Assembly (NCBI GenBank): GCA_029260765.1
Contig: JAJDCP010000051.1
Location: 1 to 64,000, forward strand
Origin: Planctomycetota bacterium
GTDB taxonomy: Bacteria; Planctomycetota; J058; JAJDCP01
Length of the DNA stretch: 64,000 nucleotides
Direction of reading: 5' to 3'
The position numbers were made by a program, and so were the translations under genes. Positions within the stretch are counted from its first letter, which is position 1. Each line of letters begins with the position of its first letter. The notes beneath the pieces were generated by a model. It did no database searches, had not been told where the DNA came from, and saw nothing but the letters and a program-made list of their open reading frames with translations. Below, in pieces: positions 53,597-63,219 of this stretch.

Positions 53597-54427
53597 ATGA
53601 ATATCAAGCATATCCTTGCCAGTGTAGACTTCTCTGAGATCTCCGGACGCGCCTTACTCACGGCCGCCTGCCTGGCCGAACAGCTGGGTGCGCGCATGAC
53701 TGTCAGTTTTGTGCGTGAGCTGCTCAGCGAGCCCCAGGCGCGTGTCCGGCTCGATTCATTCGTTCGACAGTGGGTGCAGAGCCCCGAGCTGGACGTCACC
53801 AAACAGGTGCTCGCAGGCTCACCCGCGTACGCGACCATCGACGATGCCGCCGAGAAGCAGGCCGACCTGCTGGTTTGTGGGACACACGGCCGTACAGGTC
53901 TGGGACGCGTCCTGCTCGGCAGCTTCGCCGAGAAGGTGGTCCGTGCGGCTCCCTGCCCGGTTTGGGTGGCGCGGGGCGACGCGTCCCCGGCAAAACCGCA
54001 GCGCATTCTGCTACCGATCGACTTCTCGAAGTCGAGCGAGCACGCGCGCAGCCTGGCGGTTTTCCTGGCGTCCGGCTTCGGGGCTCGTCTGAGCATCCTC
54101 CATGTGTTGTCGAAGCCTGAGCTCCCTGTGGGCGGCGACGGAGACGGCCTGGACAGCTTCTACACCAAAGCCCAGAAGGAAGCCGAGAGCTACCTGAACA
54201 AGCTCGGCGATCACAGCGCCATCCAGGTCGACAAGAGTGTCGAGATCGGTGATCCGGCGCGTCGGGTGGTCGAGTTGGCTGCGGGCGAAGGCTTCGACCT
54301 GATCGTCTGCGGAACCCACGGCCGCACGGGCATTCAGCGTTGGATCATGGGCAGCGTGGCAGAGAAGATCGTGCGCACTGCGCCGTGCTCGGTGCTTGTC
54401 GTTCCGACACCGCCGGCCGAAGACTAG
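53597..54427 (+). CDS. Universal stress protein, tandem UspA domains
   Basis: A 276-aa protein with two UspA domains. Each ends with an ATP-binding loop: GTHGRTGLGRVLLGSFAEKVVRAAPCPVWV and GTHGRTGIQRWIMGSVAEKIVRTAPCSVLV. Both keep the G-x-G-x9-GS pattern, so two nucleotides may be bound. GAGGA precedes the ATG, three bases after dacB. The function in this operon is unknown. Confidence 0.9.
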   Translation: MNIKHILASVDFSEISGRALLTAACLAEQLGARMTVSFVRELLSEPQARVRLDSFVRQWVQSPELDVTKQVLAGSPAYATIDDAAEKQADLLVCGTHGRTGLGRVLLGSFAEKVVRAAPCPVWVARGDASPAKPQRILLPIDFSKSSEHARSLAVFLASGFGARLSILHVLSKPELPVGGDGDGLDSFYTKAQKEAESYLNKLGDHSAIQVDKSVEIGDPARRVVELAAGEGFDLIVCGTHGRTGIQRWIMGSVAEKIVRTAPCSVLVVPTPPAED

Positions 54428-54591
54428 TGCCTCCGCGCACAAATTCCGGTCCAGTTCTTGCGGCGGCACGGCATTGGCGTCATCCTCCTCCTCCCCGCTA
54501 CGCGTAGGGGCTCGTCGTCGATCTTAGACACTGCCGCACCGGCGCGGCGCCCTGTACCGAAATTATCGCGCTGCGTCACTAGGGAGCCGGT

Positions 54592-55281
54592 ATGGCTCAG
54601 CTCGAGATCCTCGACTACACCCCCTGTGTACTCGGCACCCTCTGCCTCAGGCGGCGCGAGCTGCTCAGCAGACCTGGCTTCTTCGTCACGGAGATGACGC
54701 TGAACCACGAGCTGCTGATGACCAGCTTGCATACAGCCTCCGAGCGCGCCCTGGCGACCCGCGCCGGGGAGATGCACGCAGGCTCGGAATTGAGCGCACT
54801 GGTCGGCGGACTCGGGCTCGGCTACACCGCCCATGAGTTGTTGCAGAATCAACGCATCGCCCGGCTGGAATGCGTCGAGCTGCTGGCTCCGGTCATCGAC
54901 TGGTACGCCCAGGACCTGATCCCCCTGGCGCGAGACCTCAAGGCCGATCGGCGCTTCGAGGTCCGCCAGGGCGATGTCTATGCCCGGTTGGCAGGGCCCG
55001 TCGAGAGTCGCTTCGACTTGATCCTGATCGACGTCGACCATGCTCCCGACGAACGGCTGGGCGGCGAGAACGCCGCTTTCTATACCGAACAGGGATTGCG
55101 CCGCGCCCGTGAACACCTCGCACCCGGCGGCGTGCTGGCTGTCTGGTCCTACGCCGAGAGCTCGCCCTTCGCCGACGCCCTGAGGGCGGTCTTCAAGGAC
55201 GTGCGGGTCGAGGGCGTGCGCTTTGAGAACACCCTGATCGACAAATTCGAGACCGACTGGCTGTTTCTTGTCTGCGGTTGA
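54592..55281 (+). CDS. Spermidine-synthase-like methyltransferase-fold protein
   Basis: A 229-aa Rossmann-fold protein with motif I GGLGLGYTAHELL, the acidic residue at the end of strand 2 (RLECVELLAPVIDWY), and the DVYARLAG / FDLILIDVDHAP segments typical of spermidine-synthase-like proteins. The polyamine-binding residues cannot be confirmed. It is a stand-alone gene preceded by a 164-bp gap and convergent with the gene at 55288. Confidence 0.8.
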   Translation: MAQLEILDYTPCVLGTLCLRRRELLSRPGFFVTEMTLNHELLMTSLHTASERALATRAGEMHAGSELSALVGGLGLGYTAHELLQNQRIARLECVELLAPVIDWYAQDLIPLARDLKADRRFEVRQGDVYARLAGPVESRFDLILIDVDHAPDERLGGENAAFYTEQGLRRAREHLAPGGVLAVWSYAESSPFADALRAVFKDVRVEGVRFENTLIDKFETDWLFLVCG

Positions 55282-55287
55282 AAACCG

Positions 55288-55908
55288 TCAACTGCCCGCC
55301 GAAGGTGTGGCGCTGAGCATCTTGGCAGCCTTGGTCGACAACCGGTACACGTTCGCCGAGGGGATGTTGAAGAACACCCGACGCGTGTGGACGCGCGGAA
55401 AGGTCTCGAGCAGCATGCGGAAGAAGCGCTTGCCACCCGGCAGCAGCCGGCTGTGAATGTACTGGAATGCGACCATTTCGCCACCGGGCCCCAAAACGGA
55501 GCGGACTTCCTGCAGGATGTTGCGGCAAACCTGCACCGGGAAGTTGGTAAACGGCAGCCCACTGACCACGCAATCGACCTTCTGCAGACCATGCTCTTCG
55601 AGGTGGCTGGCCAACTCCTGGGCATCGCCCTCGATGGTCAATGCCTGCGGAAAACGCTTGCGCAGAATGGGGATGAAGTCCGGCTCGCACTCGATCAGCA
55701 CCAATTTCGCCGCCGGATCGAGGACTTTTGCGATCTCGGCCGTCAGCGAACCCGTACCCGCGCCGATCTCGACGACCACCGAACCGGGCCCACGGTGGCG
55801 CGGAGCCGGAACCATGGCACGCGCGAGGAAGCGCGAGCTGGGCCAGACTGCGCCGACCTGGCCGAACTTGAAGATGGCTTTTTTCAGGAAGATCAACGAA
55901 CGGAGCAT
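55288..55908 (-). CDS. Phospholipid methyltransferase-like (RsmA/PmtA-type) protein
   Basis: A 206-aa class I methyltransferase. Motif I is VVEIGAGTGSLTAEIAK, then LVLIECEPDFIPILRKRFP and VDCVVSGLPFTNFP, which replaces the DNPPY of rRNA-adenine methylases. The N-terminal basic region and the IGAGTGSL arrangement match the phosphatidylethanolamine N-methyltransferase (PmtA) group. The substrate is an inference. Start ATG 55908. Confidence 0.75.
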   Translation of the reverse strand: MLRSLIFLKKAIFKFGQVGAVWPSSRFLARAMVPAPRHRGPGSVVVEIGAGTGSLTAEIAKVLDPAAKLVLIECEPDFIPILRKRFPQALTIEGDAQELASHLEEHGLQKVDCVVSGLPFTNFPVQVCRNILQEVRSVLGPGGEMVAFQYIHSRLLPGGKRFFRMLLETFPRVHTRRVFFNIPSANVYRLSTKAAKMLSATPSAGS

Positions 55909-56051
55909 GGGGTCTCCCCTGGACGGGCCGGCAAGACTTTACCAAAGCCACTCACACGCAGCAAGCGGGCGGGAACAACCTTGACGCGTGCGGTCGTTGA
56001 CATAAAGATGTCCATGGGTGCCCACGGGAGGTACCAGCCCGGGAGGCAGAA

Positions 56052-57221
56052 GTGAACCAGAAAGTGACCGCCGTGATCGCAGGTGTCTTCCTGATCGGCG
56101 CGCTCGTCGCGCTGCTCGGCTTGTTCGGCGAGACCGAAGATCCCGAACCGATCGACACCGTCCACACACCGCGCAACGGCCAGGACATCCCGGCTGGAAA
56201 CCAGGGCTCAGCGGCCAACACTGCTCCGGTGGACCCTCCCCCGGCGATTCCAGAGCCCCAGGATCCCCCAGATGTCGAGGTCACCCAGCCAGATCCCCTG
56301 CCCGAGCTGGGGGACTATTCGCCCGCTCAACAGAAAGCGATGACGAAGATCCAGGAGTTGATGGCCAAGATCCTCGCCTTGCGAGCCCAGCAGCCCGTTC
56401 CCGGCAGTGACTACTTCGAGCAGCTCAAACGCATCAACGAGCAGATCGAGGCGTTGATGCAGGAGATGATCGCGCTCGGTCCTGACGCCGTCGGACCGCT
56501 GCTCGATTTGCTCAAAGCCGGCGCCTTTGACAACCAATCGATGCTCACTGTGCTCGTGGGAATCGGCGGCGAAGAGGCCAAGGCCGGACTGCTCGAGATG
56601 TTCACCAGCCAGGGCGACTACCGCCTGCAGCAGGAGATCGTCAACGCGCTCGCGAAATGGAATGGGGAGATCTTCGGCTTCTACGAGGCCGCCTTCGGCA
56701 GCGCTTCGGACGCACGCGTGCAGATGGCGATCCTGCGCCACATGGCGGACCGTGGCGAAGGCGATGTCGGCAGGTTCTTCGCGCAAGCGCTGAATAGTGA
56801 CGCAGACCGCAACGTCCGTATCGAGGCTGTGCGGTCATTGAAGAAGACCCGGGACCCGCTGGCCTATGACTTGCTCGAAAACATGGCGACGTCCGAGAAT
56901 GAAGAGCTGGTGCTCCGCCAACAGGCGATCTACGCCACGGCGGCCACCGACGCCATCCGCGCGCGCTCGACACTCGAGAATCTGGCCGGGCAGAGCCCGA
57001 GCCGCGAGATCCGTGCCAGCGCGATCGTTGCTCTGAGCGAATATTATGGGGAAGAAGCCATCCCGATGCTCGAAAGCCTGGCTTCCTCCGCGAGTGACAC
57101 AGAGATCCGCGAGCGGGCGCTGCGCGCGATCAAAGTGATCCAGACCCGCGCCAGCAATGGCATTCCCGTCCCCGGATCGATCGACCGCGAGATCGAAAAC
57201 CGCGGAGTCGAGATCGAATGA
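56052..57221 (+). CDS. HEAT-repeat protein with N-terminal anchor
   Basis: A 389-aa protein. One hydrophobic segment (about 6-24) anchors it, followed by a Pro-rich linker (about 30-85) and a helical HEAT-repeat array (about 130-370). The HEAT units are of the type DPLAYDLLENMATSENEELVLRQQAIYA and are outside the membrane. No catalytic motif. GTG 56052 follows GGGAGG. It lies divergent from the methyltransferase at 55908 and may be a scaffold. Confidence 0.7.
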   Translation: MNQKVTAVIAGVFLIGALVALLGLFGETEDPEPIDTVHTPRNGQDIPAGNQGSAANTAPVDPPPAIPEPQDPPDVEVTQPDPLPELGDYSPAQQKAMTKIQELMAKILALRAQQPVPGSDYFEQLKRINEQIEALMQEMIALGPDAVGPLLDLLKAGAFDNQSMLTVLVGIGGEEAKAGLLEMFTSQGDYRLQQEIVNALAKWNGEIFGFYEAAFGSASDARVQMAILRHMADRGEGDVGRFFAQALNSDADRNVRIEAVRSLKKTRDPLAYDLLENMATSENEELVLRQQAIYATAATDAIRARSTLENLAGQSPSREIRASAIVALSEYYGEEAIPMLESLASSASDTEIRERALRAIKVIQTRASNGIPVPGSIDREIENRGVEIE

Positions 57222-57320
57222 CCCGTCCATGATCTGATCTGCGCGACACCAATTCGTGCTGTCGGTAGGCCTGAGACGTGGCCTGAGCCGCCCCCCACAA
57301 CGTCTGAGAGGAGTCCGGGG

Positions 57321-57806
57321 ATGCCCCCCAAGGCACTTGTTGATTGGCAGCAACAGCCCAGAGATGCGCTGTTGATGAACCGCGCCGCTGTCGCCGAGAT
57401 CCTGCCGCATCGTTTCGAGATGGCGCTGGTCGATGGCGTCTACGCCCATGACCGCGAAAAGCATATGGTGACGGGATTTCTCGAGGTACGCGAAGAAGCG
57501 TTCTGGGCGCGCGGGCACTTTCCAGAGCTAGCGGTCCTGCCTGGCGTGCTGATGATCGAAGCCGCGGCGCAACTCTGCACCGTGTTGCACGTCTTACGCA
57601 CGGACGACCGCCGCATCCTGGGGCTGGCTGCCCTACGCGATGTCACCTACCGCGGCCACGTCACACCGCCCGGACGCTTCGACCTGGTTGTGCAAAGCCA
57701 GGATGCCAAGCCGTCGCTGATGCGGGCACGCTTTCATGTGCAGGGGTACTACAAGGGCAAGCTGGTGATGGACGGCAAGGTCCTCGGTATGCCCCTGCGG
57801 GGTTGA
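57321..57806 (+). CDS. FabZ-like hotdog dehydratase
   Basis: A 161-aa single-hotdog protein with the FabZ catalytic pair at the right spacing: His66 (ARGHFPELAVLPGV) and Glu80 (LMIEAAAQL), 14 residues apart as in E. coli FabZ. It should dehydrate 3-hydroxyacyl thioesters, though FabA/FabZ-type thioesterases look alike. GAGGAG precedes the ATG. No other fatty-acid gene is next to it, so a special acyl chain or secondary lipid is possible. Confidence 0.8.
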   Translation: MPPKALVDWQQQPRDALLMNRAAVAEILPHRFEMALVDGVYAHDREKHMVTGFLEVREEAFWARGHFPELAVLPGVLMIEAAAQLCTVLHVLRTDDRRILGLAALRDVTYRGHVTPPGRFDLVVQSQDAKPSLMRARFHVQGYYKGKLVMDGKVLGMPLRG

Positions 57807-57903
57807 ACCAGTCGCGCTTCTCAGTCGACCGTGCTTGCATTTCCACGTGCGGCCAGGCTGAGCTCCGCTTTCCTTGCATAGCGCTGGAATGCCGAAACAC
57901 CCG

Positions 57904-58032
57904 CTGTAGCGGCGGTCTGTGAGAGACTGTCTCAGGGACCGCCGAGACCACCGACCCCGTCGCAAGAACCAAGAGAGGTTGCGAGCCACCTGTGCCCACG
58001 CGCCTTCCGGCGCCCACAGAGCGCCGCTACAG
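57904..58032. repeat. REPIN-like inverted repeat element, copy 2
   Basis: The left arm (57904-57944) begins CTGTAGCGGCGGTCTGTGAG. The right arm (58008-58032), read on the other strand, begins CTGTAGCGGCGCTCTGTGGG. It lies between the 3' ends of two convergent genes (57806 and 58075), a usual site for REP-type repeats. Confidence 0.75.
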
Positions 58033-58074
58033 CAGTTGGTGACGACTCGGAAGTTCCTCTCCTCCAGCTGCTCC

Positions 58075-59226
58075 TCAGTCGACCCAGCCGCCCAGGATTT
58101 CCTGCAGACGTTCGATGCCTGCCTCGAGAATCGGATCGCCTCCTTCGGCGCGCGGCAGGTCGTCGAGCACCGCGACGTCGGCGGCGACCCCCACCCCTTC
58201 GAGCACGGAGCTGTAGCGAGGAACCACGCCAACGGGCAACATCAGGTACATCTCCTGCCCGATCGAAAACGTCTGCGAATAGAGCACTGCACCCGTGGTG
58301 TTGTGGCCGACGGTCTCGGCCCGGCCACTACTTTGCAGGCGATGGGCGATCATCTCTTTGGCGCTGCGGGTATTGACATCGATCAGCAGGATCAGCGGCC
58401 CATGCCAGAGCGGCCTGCGCCCGCTGAAGTAGCTGACGATGCGGTTGGCAGTCCGCTCGATGCCTCCACGCCCACGCAGATCGAGGATCAAGCCCTCGCA
58501 ATTGCGCAGCTCACCACGGATCGCCCGGGCGAGCCGAGAATCGGCGCCGTCGTAGATGTATTCGAGATGGACATAGCCGAAACGCCGTCCAGCGCGCTCG
58601 ATCACACGGGCGCTGGCAGCTGTCGCCTCGGCGAGCGACACCAGCCGCACCCGGACAGGAATCTCCTGCCCAACGCCGTCGCGCTCAACTTCGAAGCGGA
58701 CCGTCTCGCCACGACTGCAGCGCACCATGTGCAGCGGCGTGTCCGGCAGCCAGGGATCGTCGATGCGCCACTGAAAACGGGGGCTCTCGGCGGTCGGCTG
58801 CCCGTCGATGGCCACGACCCTGTCGCCGCGCCGCAGCCCCGCTTCGCTGCCAGGTCCCCCAGGCAGAAGTGAGCGCACGTAGAAGCTTCCCTCGAGCTCG
58901 GTCAGCTCGACCCCGGTGCTGGGGGCAGCATCCCCGGTCAAAAATGCGTGGGTGGTCTCGTAGGCGTAGCTCTCGCACAGGGCGACGTGGCTGAAGGGGA
59001 TCTCCGCCAGCATCTCCTGGATCACAGCGCGTTCGGCATCGAAGTCGCTAGCCTTCCTTGCCCGCTCGCGGTAGCGCGCGGCCAGCCCCGGCAGCGTTTC
59101 ACGCCGGAACGTCCGGTCGAAAAAGCTGTCCTCGATGCAGTCGATGGTGCTGTCGAACAGCTCGCCGGGCTGCTGGGCAAGACACAGGCCACAGAGCAGC
59201 AGAAGCCAGAGGGATCGTGCGCGCAT
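58075..59226 (-). CDS. Exported S41-family peptidase-like protein with PDZ domain
   Basis: A 383-aa protein with a signal peptide (about 1-18), a helical N-terminal region, a PDZ domain (about 97-170, GSEAGLRRGDRVVAIDGQPT) and an S41 tail-specific-protease-like core (RRFGYVHLEYI, EGLILDLRGRGGIERT, LILLIDVNTRSAKEM). Ser in TRSAKE is the likely nucleophile; the Lys of the CTP dyad is not evident where expected (GHNTTGAV), so activity is uncertain. AAGGAG precedes the ATG at 59226. Confidence 0.75.
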   Translation of the reverse strand: MRARSLWLLLLCGLCLAQQPGELFDSTIDCIEDSFFDRTFRRETLPGLAARYRERARKASDFDAERAVIQEMLAEIPFSHVALCESYAYETTHAFLTGDAAPSTGVELTELEGSFYVRSLLPGGPGSEAGLRRGDRVVAIDGQPTAESPRFQWRIDDPWLPDTPLHMVRCSRGETVRFEVERDGVGQEIPVRVRLVSLAEATAASARVIERAGRRFGYVHLEYIYDGADSRLARAIRGELRNCEGLILDLRGRGGIERTANRIVSYFSGRRPLWHGPLILLIDVNTRSAKEMIAHRLQSSGRAETVGHNTTGAVLYSQTFSIGQEMYLMLPVGVVPRYSSVLEGVGVAADVAVLDDLPRAEGGDPILEAGIERLQEILGGWVD

Positions 59227-59335
59227 AGGGTGCTCCTTCGCTGGTGATACCGTCCAGCACGCCGCAGTGTTGGGGCGGAATGTTGGCGGACGCTGAGCTA
59301 TACTCCCTGCGGAAGTGTCTTTGGAGGTCCCATCG

Positions 59336-60121
59336 ATGGCACAACGCTCCTTCCTGCGCACCTGGTCACGACGTCTGTTTCTGCTCGTGGTGTGCGTGGC
59401 GGGGGTCCTGGCCTTCATGTACTCCGAACGCATCGGCCGCTACCCGTGGCGCTGGCAACGCGCCGATCTCGGAGGGTTCGCGGACTACTGCCTGTTCAAG
59501 TTCGAAGAAGCCCGCGAAGGCACACAGACCCTGATCGCCCGCTTCGAAGACAGCGAGCTGGCGGACGGCCTCGACAGCCTCTATGAGCGCATGAACGAGA
59601 GGCTCAAACGCCGGCGCGAAGAGATGCCTGTAGACCGGGCCGAGGCGACGCCGCCCTCCCCGGCTGCGGACGACCCTGGCACGCCCGCTTCCGTGCCTGA
59701 GCCCGAGCCCCAACCCCGCCCACCGAGCGGCGGCGAGCTGCCTCAACCGGCCGCAGGCGTGGAGCCGATGCCGCTCCCCCCATCTGGAGAGGCCCCAGCT
59801 CCTGTCACGGCAGATCCGGCTCCCCCGGCGGTCTCCGCGCCCGCCCCTGACGAGCCTGAGCTCAGTGCGGCCGAGCAGCTATTCATGCAGGGCTATGAGC
59901 TGAAAAGGCAAGGCAACCGCGCGCAAGGCGCCCAGGCCGAGGCCCTGTACAGGCAAGCTGCCGAGGTCTGGAAGCAGCAGGCGGTGCCGGCCCTGACACG
60001 CGAGATCGAGCTCGCCGAGGCGCACGCCGACAAGCAGCGCGTGCGGGAGCTCGAAGAGCTGTACCAGTCGCTCAACGTCTTCCTGCACGATATCTTCAAA
60101 GACTCCAGCATGGCAGACTAG
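59336..60121 (+). CDS. Single-TM protein with Pro-rich linker and coiled-coil tail
   Basis: A 261-aa protein. One TM helix (about 14-32) is followed by a helical region (about 50-95), a Pro/Ala/Glu-rich disordered linker (about 100-170) and a charged helical C-terminus (about 180-255) of TPR or coiled-coil type. GGAGG lies before ATG 59336 and TATACT (59299-59304) is a possible -10. No family recognised. Confidence 0.6.
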   Translation: MAQRSFLRTWSRRLFLLVVCVAGVLAFMYSERIGRYPWRWQRADLGGFADYCLFKFEEAREGTQTLIARFEDSELADGLDSLYERMNERLKRRREEMPVDRAEATPPSPAADDPGTPASVPEPEPQPRPPSGGELPQPAAGVEPMPLPPSGEAPAPVTADPAPPAVSAPAPDEPELSAAEQLFMQGYELKRQGNRAQGAQAEALYRQAAEVWKQQAVPALTREIELAEAHADKQRVRELEELYQSLNVFLHDIFKDSSMAD

Positions 60122-60125
60122 CAGC

Positions 60126-60848
60126 TCAAGGCTCGACCTGCAGCCAGTAGGTGATCCTCTCGACCACCGGATAGCGAGCGCCGTCCTGCTCCGCCCCACG
60201 ATCCGTCTCGCGGGCTGCGGTCACACTCCAGAAACCCGCCTCGGCGAGCCAGGCCTGACACTGCCCCAGCGCATCGGTGCGCTCGACTCCTGTGATGAAG
60301 ACCTCATCAGGAAGCGGATCGGGAGCCCGCTCATGGTACCGTTCGACCTCGACATCCAGGCCGGGCACTGGCGCTCCGTTGCTGTACACCTCGAAGCGGA
60401 AAGGCGCCCCTGCGCGCAAGCCGTAGGGGCGGGTCAGGGGGACCACATCGAAACCATCCAAGCGCTGCTGCCAGCCCTGCTGGACCTGTACGTGGATGTT
60501 CATGCGGACGGTGTCCTCGAAGAACAGCTCCTGCTCGGGAACGAACACCCGCGCGAAGCGCAGCACAATCTGGTAGTCCCCTCGCCCCGGCGCGAGAAAA
60601 GAGAAACGCCAGGCCGCGCCATCGCGCTCGAAGCTCTCGCTCAAGTCGAGTTGTGTCCCATCCGGCGCGACGGCGAACGCAGTCTGCGGACGCGCGCTCG
60701 GCATCACCACGTGTTCGAAAGGATGGCCCCAAAACAAGCGGAACGAGACCTGTTCACCCTTGCGGATACGGGTCGCGTCGGGAATCAGCGTGTGGAAGTG
60801 GGCCCACAGACTTGTTGTGAGAAGTAAGCACAGCAGCAGAGCACGCAT
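60126..60848 (-). CDS. Exported DUF4198-like protein
   Basis: A 240-aa protein with a signal peptide (about 1-16) followed at once by AHFHTLIPDATRIRKGEQVSF, the typical start of DUF4198 / Ni- or Co-uptake-associated periplasmic proteins. The N-terminal His-rich start may bind a metal. Beta-rich domains follow (YGLRAGAPFRFEVYSNGAPVPG). No metal transporter is adjacent, so the metal role is inference. The start is ATG 60848. Confidence 0.75.
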   Translation of the reverse strand: MRALLLCLLLTTSLWAHFHTLIPDATRIRKGEQVSFRLFWGHPFEHVVMPSARPQTAFAVAPDGTQLDLSESFERDGAAWRFSFLAPGRGDYQIVLRFARVFVPEQELFFEDTVRMNIHVQVQQGWQQRLDGFDVVPLTRPYGLRAGAPFRFEVYSNGAPVPGLDVEVERYHERAPDPLPDEVFITGVERTDALGQCQAWLAEAGFWSVTAARETDRGAEQDGARYPVVERITYWLQVEP

Positions 60849-60977
60849 GATGGGAAACCTCGGCATGGGAGCGTCGCCCTGCTCGACAGGACGGCAAGGG
60901 CACCAGTGTCGGGGCCCGACGGGATGCTTGCAAGATTCGTCTTCGGGCTGCGCCCACAGCTGGGGTAGCATACAGGC

Positions 60978-63209
60978 ATGGAAGCGCGCCCAAGCTTGCT
61001 GCTCGACCGTCGCTATGCGCGCGCGGTCAGTCTCGCCCTGCTACTGGTAGCCGGGCTGCTGGTGTTTTCCAGCCTGCTGCCATCACGGGTGCTCGAGCCG
61101 CGGCGCTTTCTGCAGGGCAGCTTCTGCCTGGCCAGCTTCTGCGTCTTCGTGCTCTGGCCCGCCAGTTTCTCCAACCGCAGAGGCGCTCTGGCGGAGGCCT
61201 GTGGCTGGCTGGTGCTGTGGGCGCCCTTGCTGTATTTCGGTGCCCGTTTCAGCGCTGCCGAGGGGAGCCTGCTGCCCGCGTTGGCGCGGCTGTCTGCAGA
61301 CCTCGTGCTGCTCAGCGGGCTCGCCCGGTTGTGCGCGCGCCGTCCAGGCCTGCGGCTGCCGGTCAGCTTGACGGTCTTCGTCCTGGGGGTGTTGTGGCCG
61401 GCCGTCATCACGGCGGCGCGCGATCTCGAGTTGGTCGAGCTGCCTGCGCTGCTACCCCTGCTCTGGTTCCGCGCCGCCGCACAGCTTCCGACCGGTGCCG
61501 AGAGCTGGCTGTTGGCCGGGCAACTGCTGCTGGGCGTTGCGCTCTGGTTCCCTGACCTGCGCCGCCGCGCAGGTGCGGCTTTGCTGCTCGGTCTGGTGGT
61601 GGCGGCAGCCTCAGGTCCGACGCTCGAGGTGGCGGCCGCGGGCAGCTCCGATCCGGGTTTCGAGCTCGAAGTGCGGCATCTGCTCGCCGGGCGTCTGCGC
61701 CCAGGCGAAGGCAGCGCCGTGTTGCTCGAGCTGCACAGCCAGCGGCGCGTGCGGGGTGAGCTGGTGCTGGCGGAGGGGCAGGGAGGCTACGTCCAGCCCA
61801 TCGATCTGCCCGCAAACGCGCGCCGCACGTTCGTGCTGCCGTTCGTGCCCCACAGCCATCTCGCGCGACCGCTTTACAGCTTCCAAGCCAGTGACGGGTC
61901 TGTTTGCGAGCTGCAGCCGCTGCGGTCTCCTCCATGGAGCAGCCTGGGGCCCAGCGAGAGCCTGGTCGGCCTGCTCGATGCCCAGTGCCCTCCCGCCCTG
62001 GAGCGCGAACAGCAGGTGCGGCTCTCGCTGCCAGACCTCGAGCAGGACCCGTCGGGTTGGCTGCTGGGCGGGCTCGATCTGCTGATCGGGTCTGCGGAGC
62101 TGTGTCGCGAGCTGCCGCCGGGTGTCGAGGCCTGGGTGGCGCGCGGGGGCCTGCTGCTCGCGCTGGACGAGGCCGGTGACGCCCTGCAGGCGCGGCTGGC
62201 CGATCGGGTCCGCTGGCAGGAGGGCCCGCACGGGGGTACGCAACGGGCGCGCGGAGCGCTCGGTAGCTACTGGGCGGTCGTCAGCAGCGAGCAGGATGCA
62301 CAGGCCTGGCAAGACCTGCGAGAGGAACTGAGCGCCGAGGTGCGCACGCAGCGCAAACACCGCAGCATGACCTCCCGCCGCCTCTACCTCAGCTGGCGCG
62401 AGCTGCAGAGGTCAGGCGCCCTGCCCGATCCTCTGCCCGAGATCTTCTTCAGCGGGATGCCGTTGCTTGCGCTGCTGGTCGCCTGCTCATGGTTGCTGCT
62501 CTGGCTGTTGCGGCGGCGCCAGGCTGGTCTATACAGCTGGCTGATGCTGCAGGCTGCCTTGGGGCTGGCCTGCTCTGTAGCGCTCACAGCGCGGCTACCG
62601 GCGGGTTGGGCGACCGCCAGCGAAGCACGCGTGCGGGTACAGACTGCCGGCGCGGTGGGTGCGGTCGACCTGCTGGCATTCACCTTCACCCCCGATCGGG
62701 TCTACCGCGAGCTCGAGCTTCAGCTCCCGCGTGGCCTGGCGACACCGGTGCTGGCACGACCCGCCGACTACCTGCGGCATGCCTCCCGCGTGGGCGAGGG
62801 GACGCTGCGCTTCGACCTCAACGCGGCCCGCCTGTTCAACCTGCGGGATGCTCTCGACGAACCTGGGCGCTTCGAGCTTCGGCGGCTCGGAGTGGAGCGC
62901 ATCGAGGTCGTCCACCGAGGCTCCATCCCCTTCGACTCTGCATTCGTTCGCCTGGGTCCACGGCTCTACCCGTTGGGCCGCGTCGAACCAGGGCAGCGGG
63001 TAGAGCTGCGGCTCGACGACCCCTACCGAGCGCTGGTGACGGCCCACGACTTCGCCACGGCCCAGCTGCGTGCCGTGGTGCTGGGCCTCTGCGGGCCGCG
63101 GCAGCTGTGCCTGATCGGCTACGAGCCCTTGAGTGTAGTGGAGCTCGGTCTGCCGAGCTGGCTCGCGGAACGCCAGACCGCCCCAGCGGTCCGTTTGGTT
63201 CTTGAATAG
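60978..63209 (+). CDS. Large membrane protein of unknown function
   Basis: A 743-aa protein. The N-terminal third has about six TM helices (15-220), then a long soluble extracytoplasmic region (about 225-490) with a weak resemblance to the glutamine-amidotransferase-like domain of Bat/MoxR-linked membrane proteins (GLDLLIGSAELCRELPPGVE). Two more TM helices lie around 495-545, and a beta-rich C-terminal domain follows. No motif allows a function. The minus-strand shadow frames here are not genes. Confidence 0.65.
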   Translation: MEARPSLLLDRRYARAVSLALLLVAGLLVFSSLLPSRVLEPRRFLQGSFCLASFCVFVLWPASFSNRRGALAEACGWLVLWAPLLYFGARFSAAEGSLLPALARLSADLVLLSGLARLCARRPGLRLPVSLTVFVLGVLWPAVITAARDLELVELPALLPLLWFRAAAQLPTGAESWLLAGQLLLGVALWFPDLRRRAGAALLLGLVVAAASGPTLEVAAAGSSDPGFELEVRHLLAGRLRPGEGSAVLLELHSQRRVRGELVLAEGQGGYVQPIDLPANARRTFVLPFVPHSHLARPLYSFQASDGSVCELQPLRSPPWSSLGPSESLVGLLDAQCPPALEREQQVRLSLPDLEQDPSGWLLGGLDLLIGSAELCRELPPGVEAWVARGGLLLALDEAGDALQARLADRVRWQEGPHGGTQRARGALGSYWAVVSSEQDAQAWQDLREELSAEVRTQRKHRSMTSRRLYLSWRELQRSGALPDPLPEIFFSGMPLLALLVACSWLLLWLLRRRQAGLYSWLMLQAALGLACSVALTARLPAGWATASEARVRVQTAGAVGAVDLLAFTFTPDRVYRELELQLPRGLATPVLARPADYLRHASRVGEGTLRFDLNAARLFNLRDALDEPGRFELRRLGVERIEVVHRGSIPFDSAFVRLGPRLYPLGRVEPGQRVELRLDDPYRALVTAHDFATAQLRAVVLGLCGPRQLCLIGYEPLSVVELGLPSWLAERQTAPAVRLVLE

Positions 63210-63219
63210 GCGCTACAGG

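Noticed and set aside
54446..54462. A GG-N10-GC sigma-54-like match upstream of the spermidine-synthase-like gene
   Set aside because: The -24 box reads CGG rather than TGG and fits poorly elsewhere; the distance to the gene is about 130 bases, and no reason links it to the activator.
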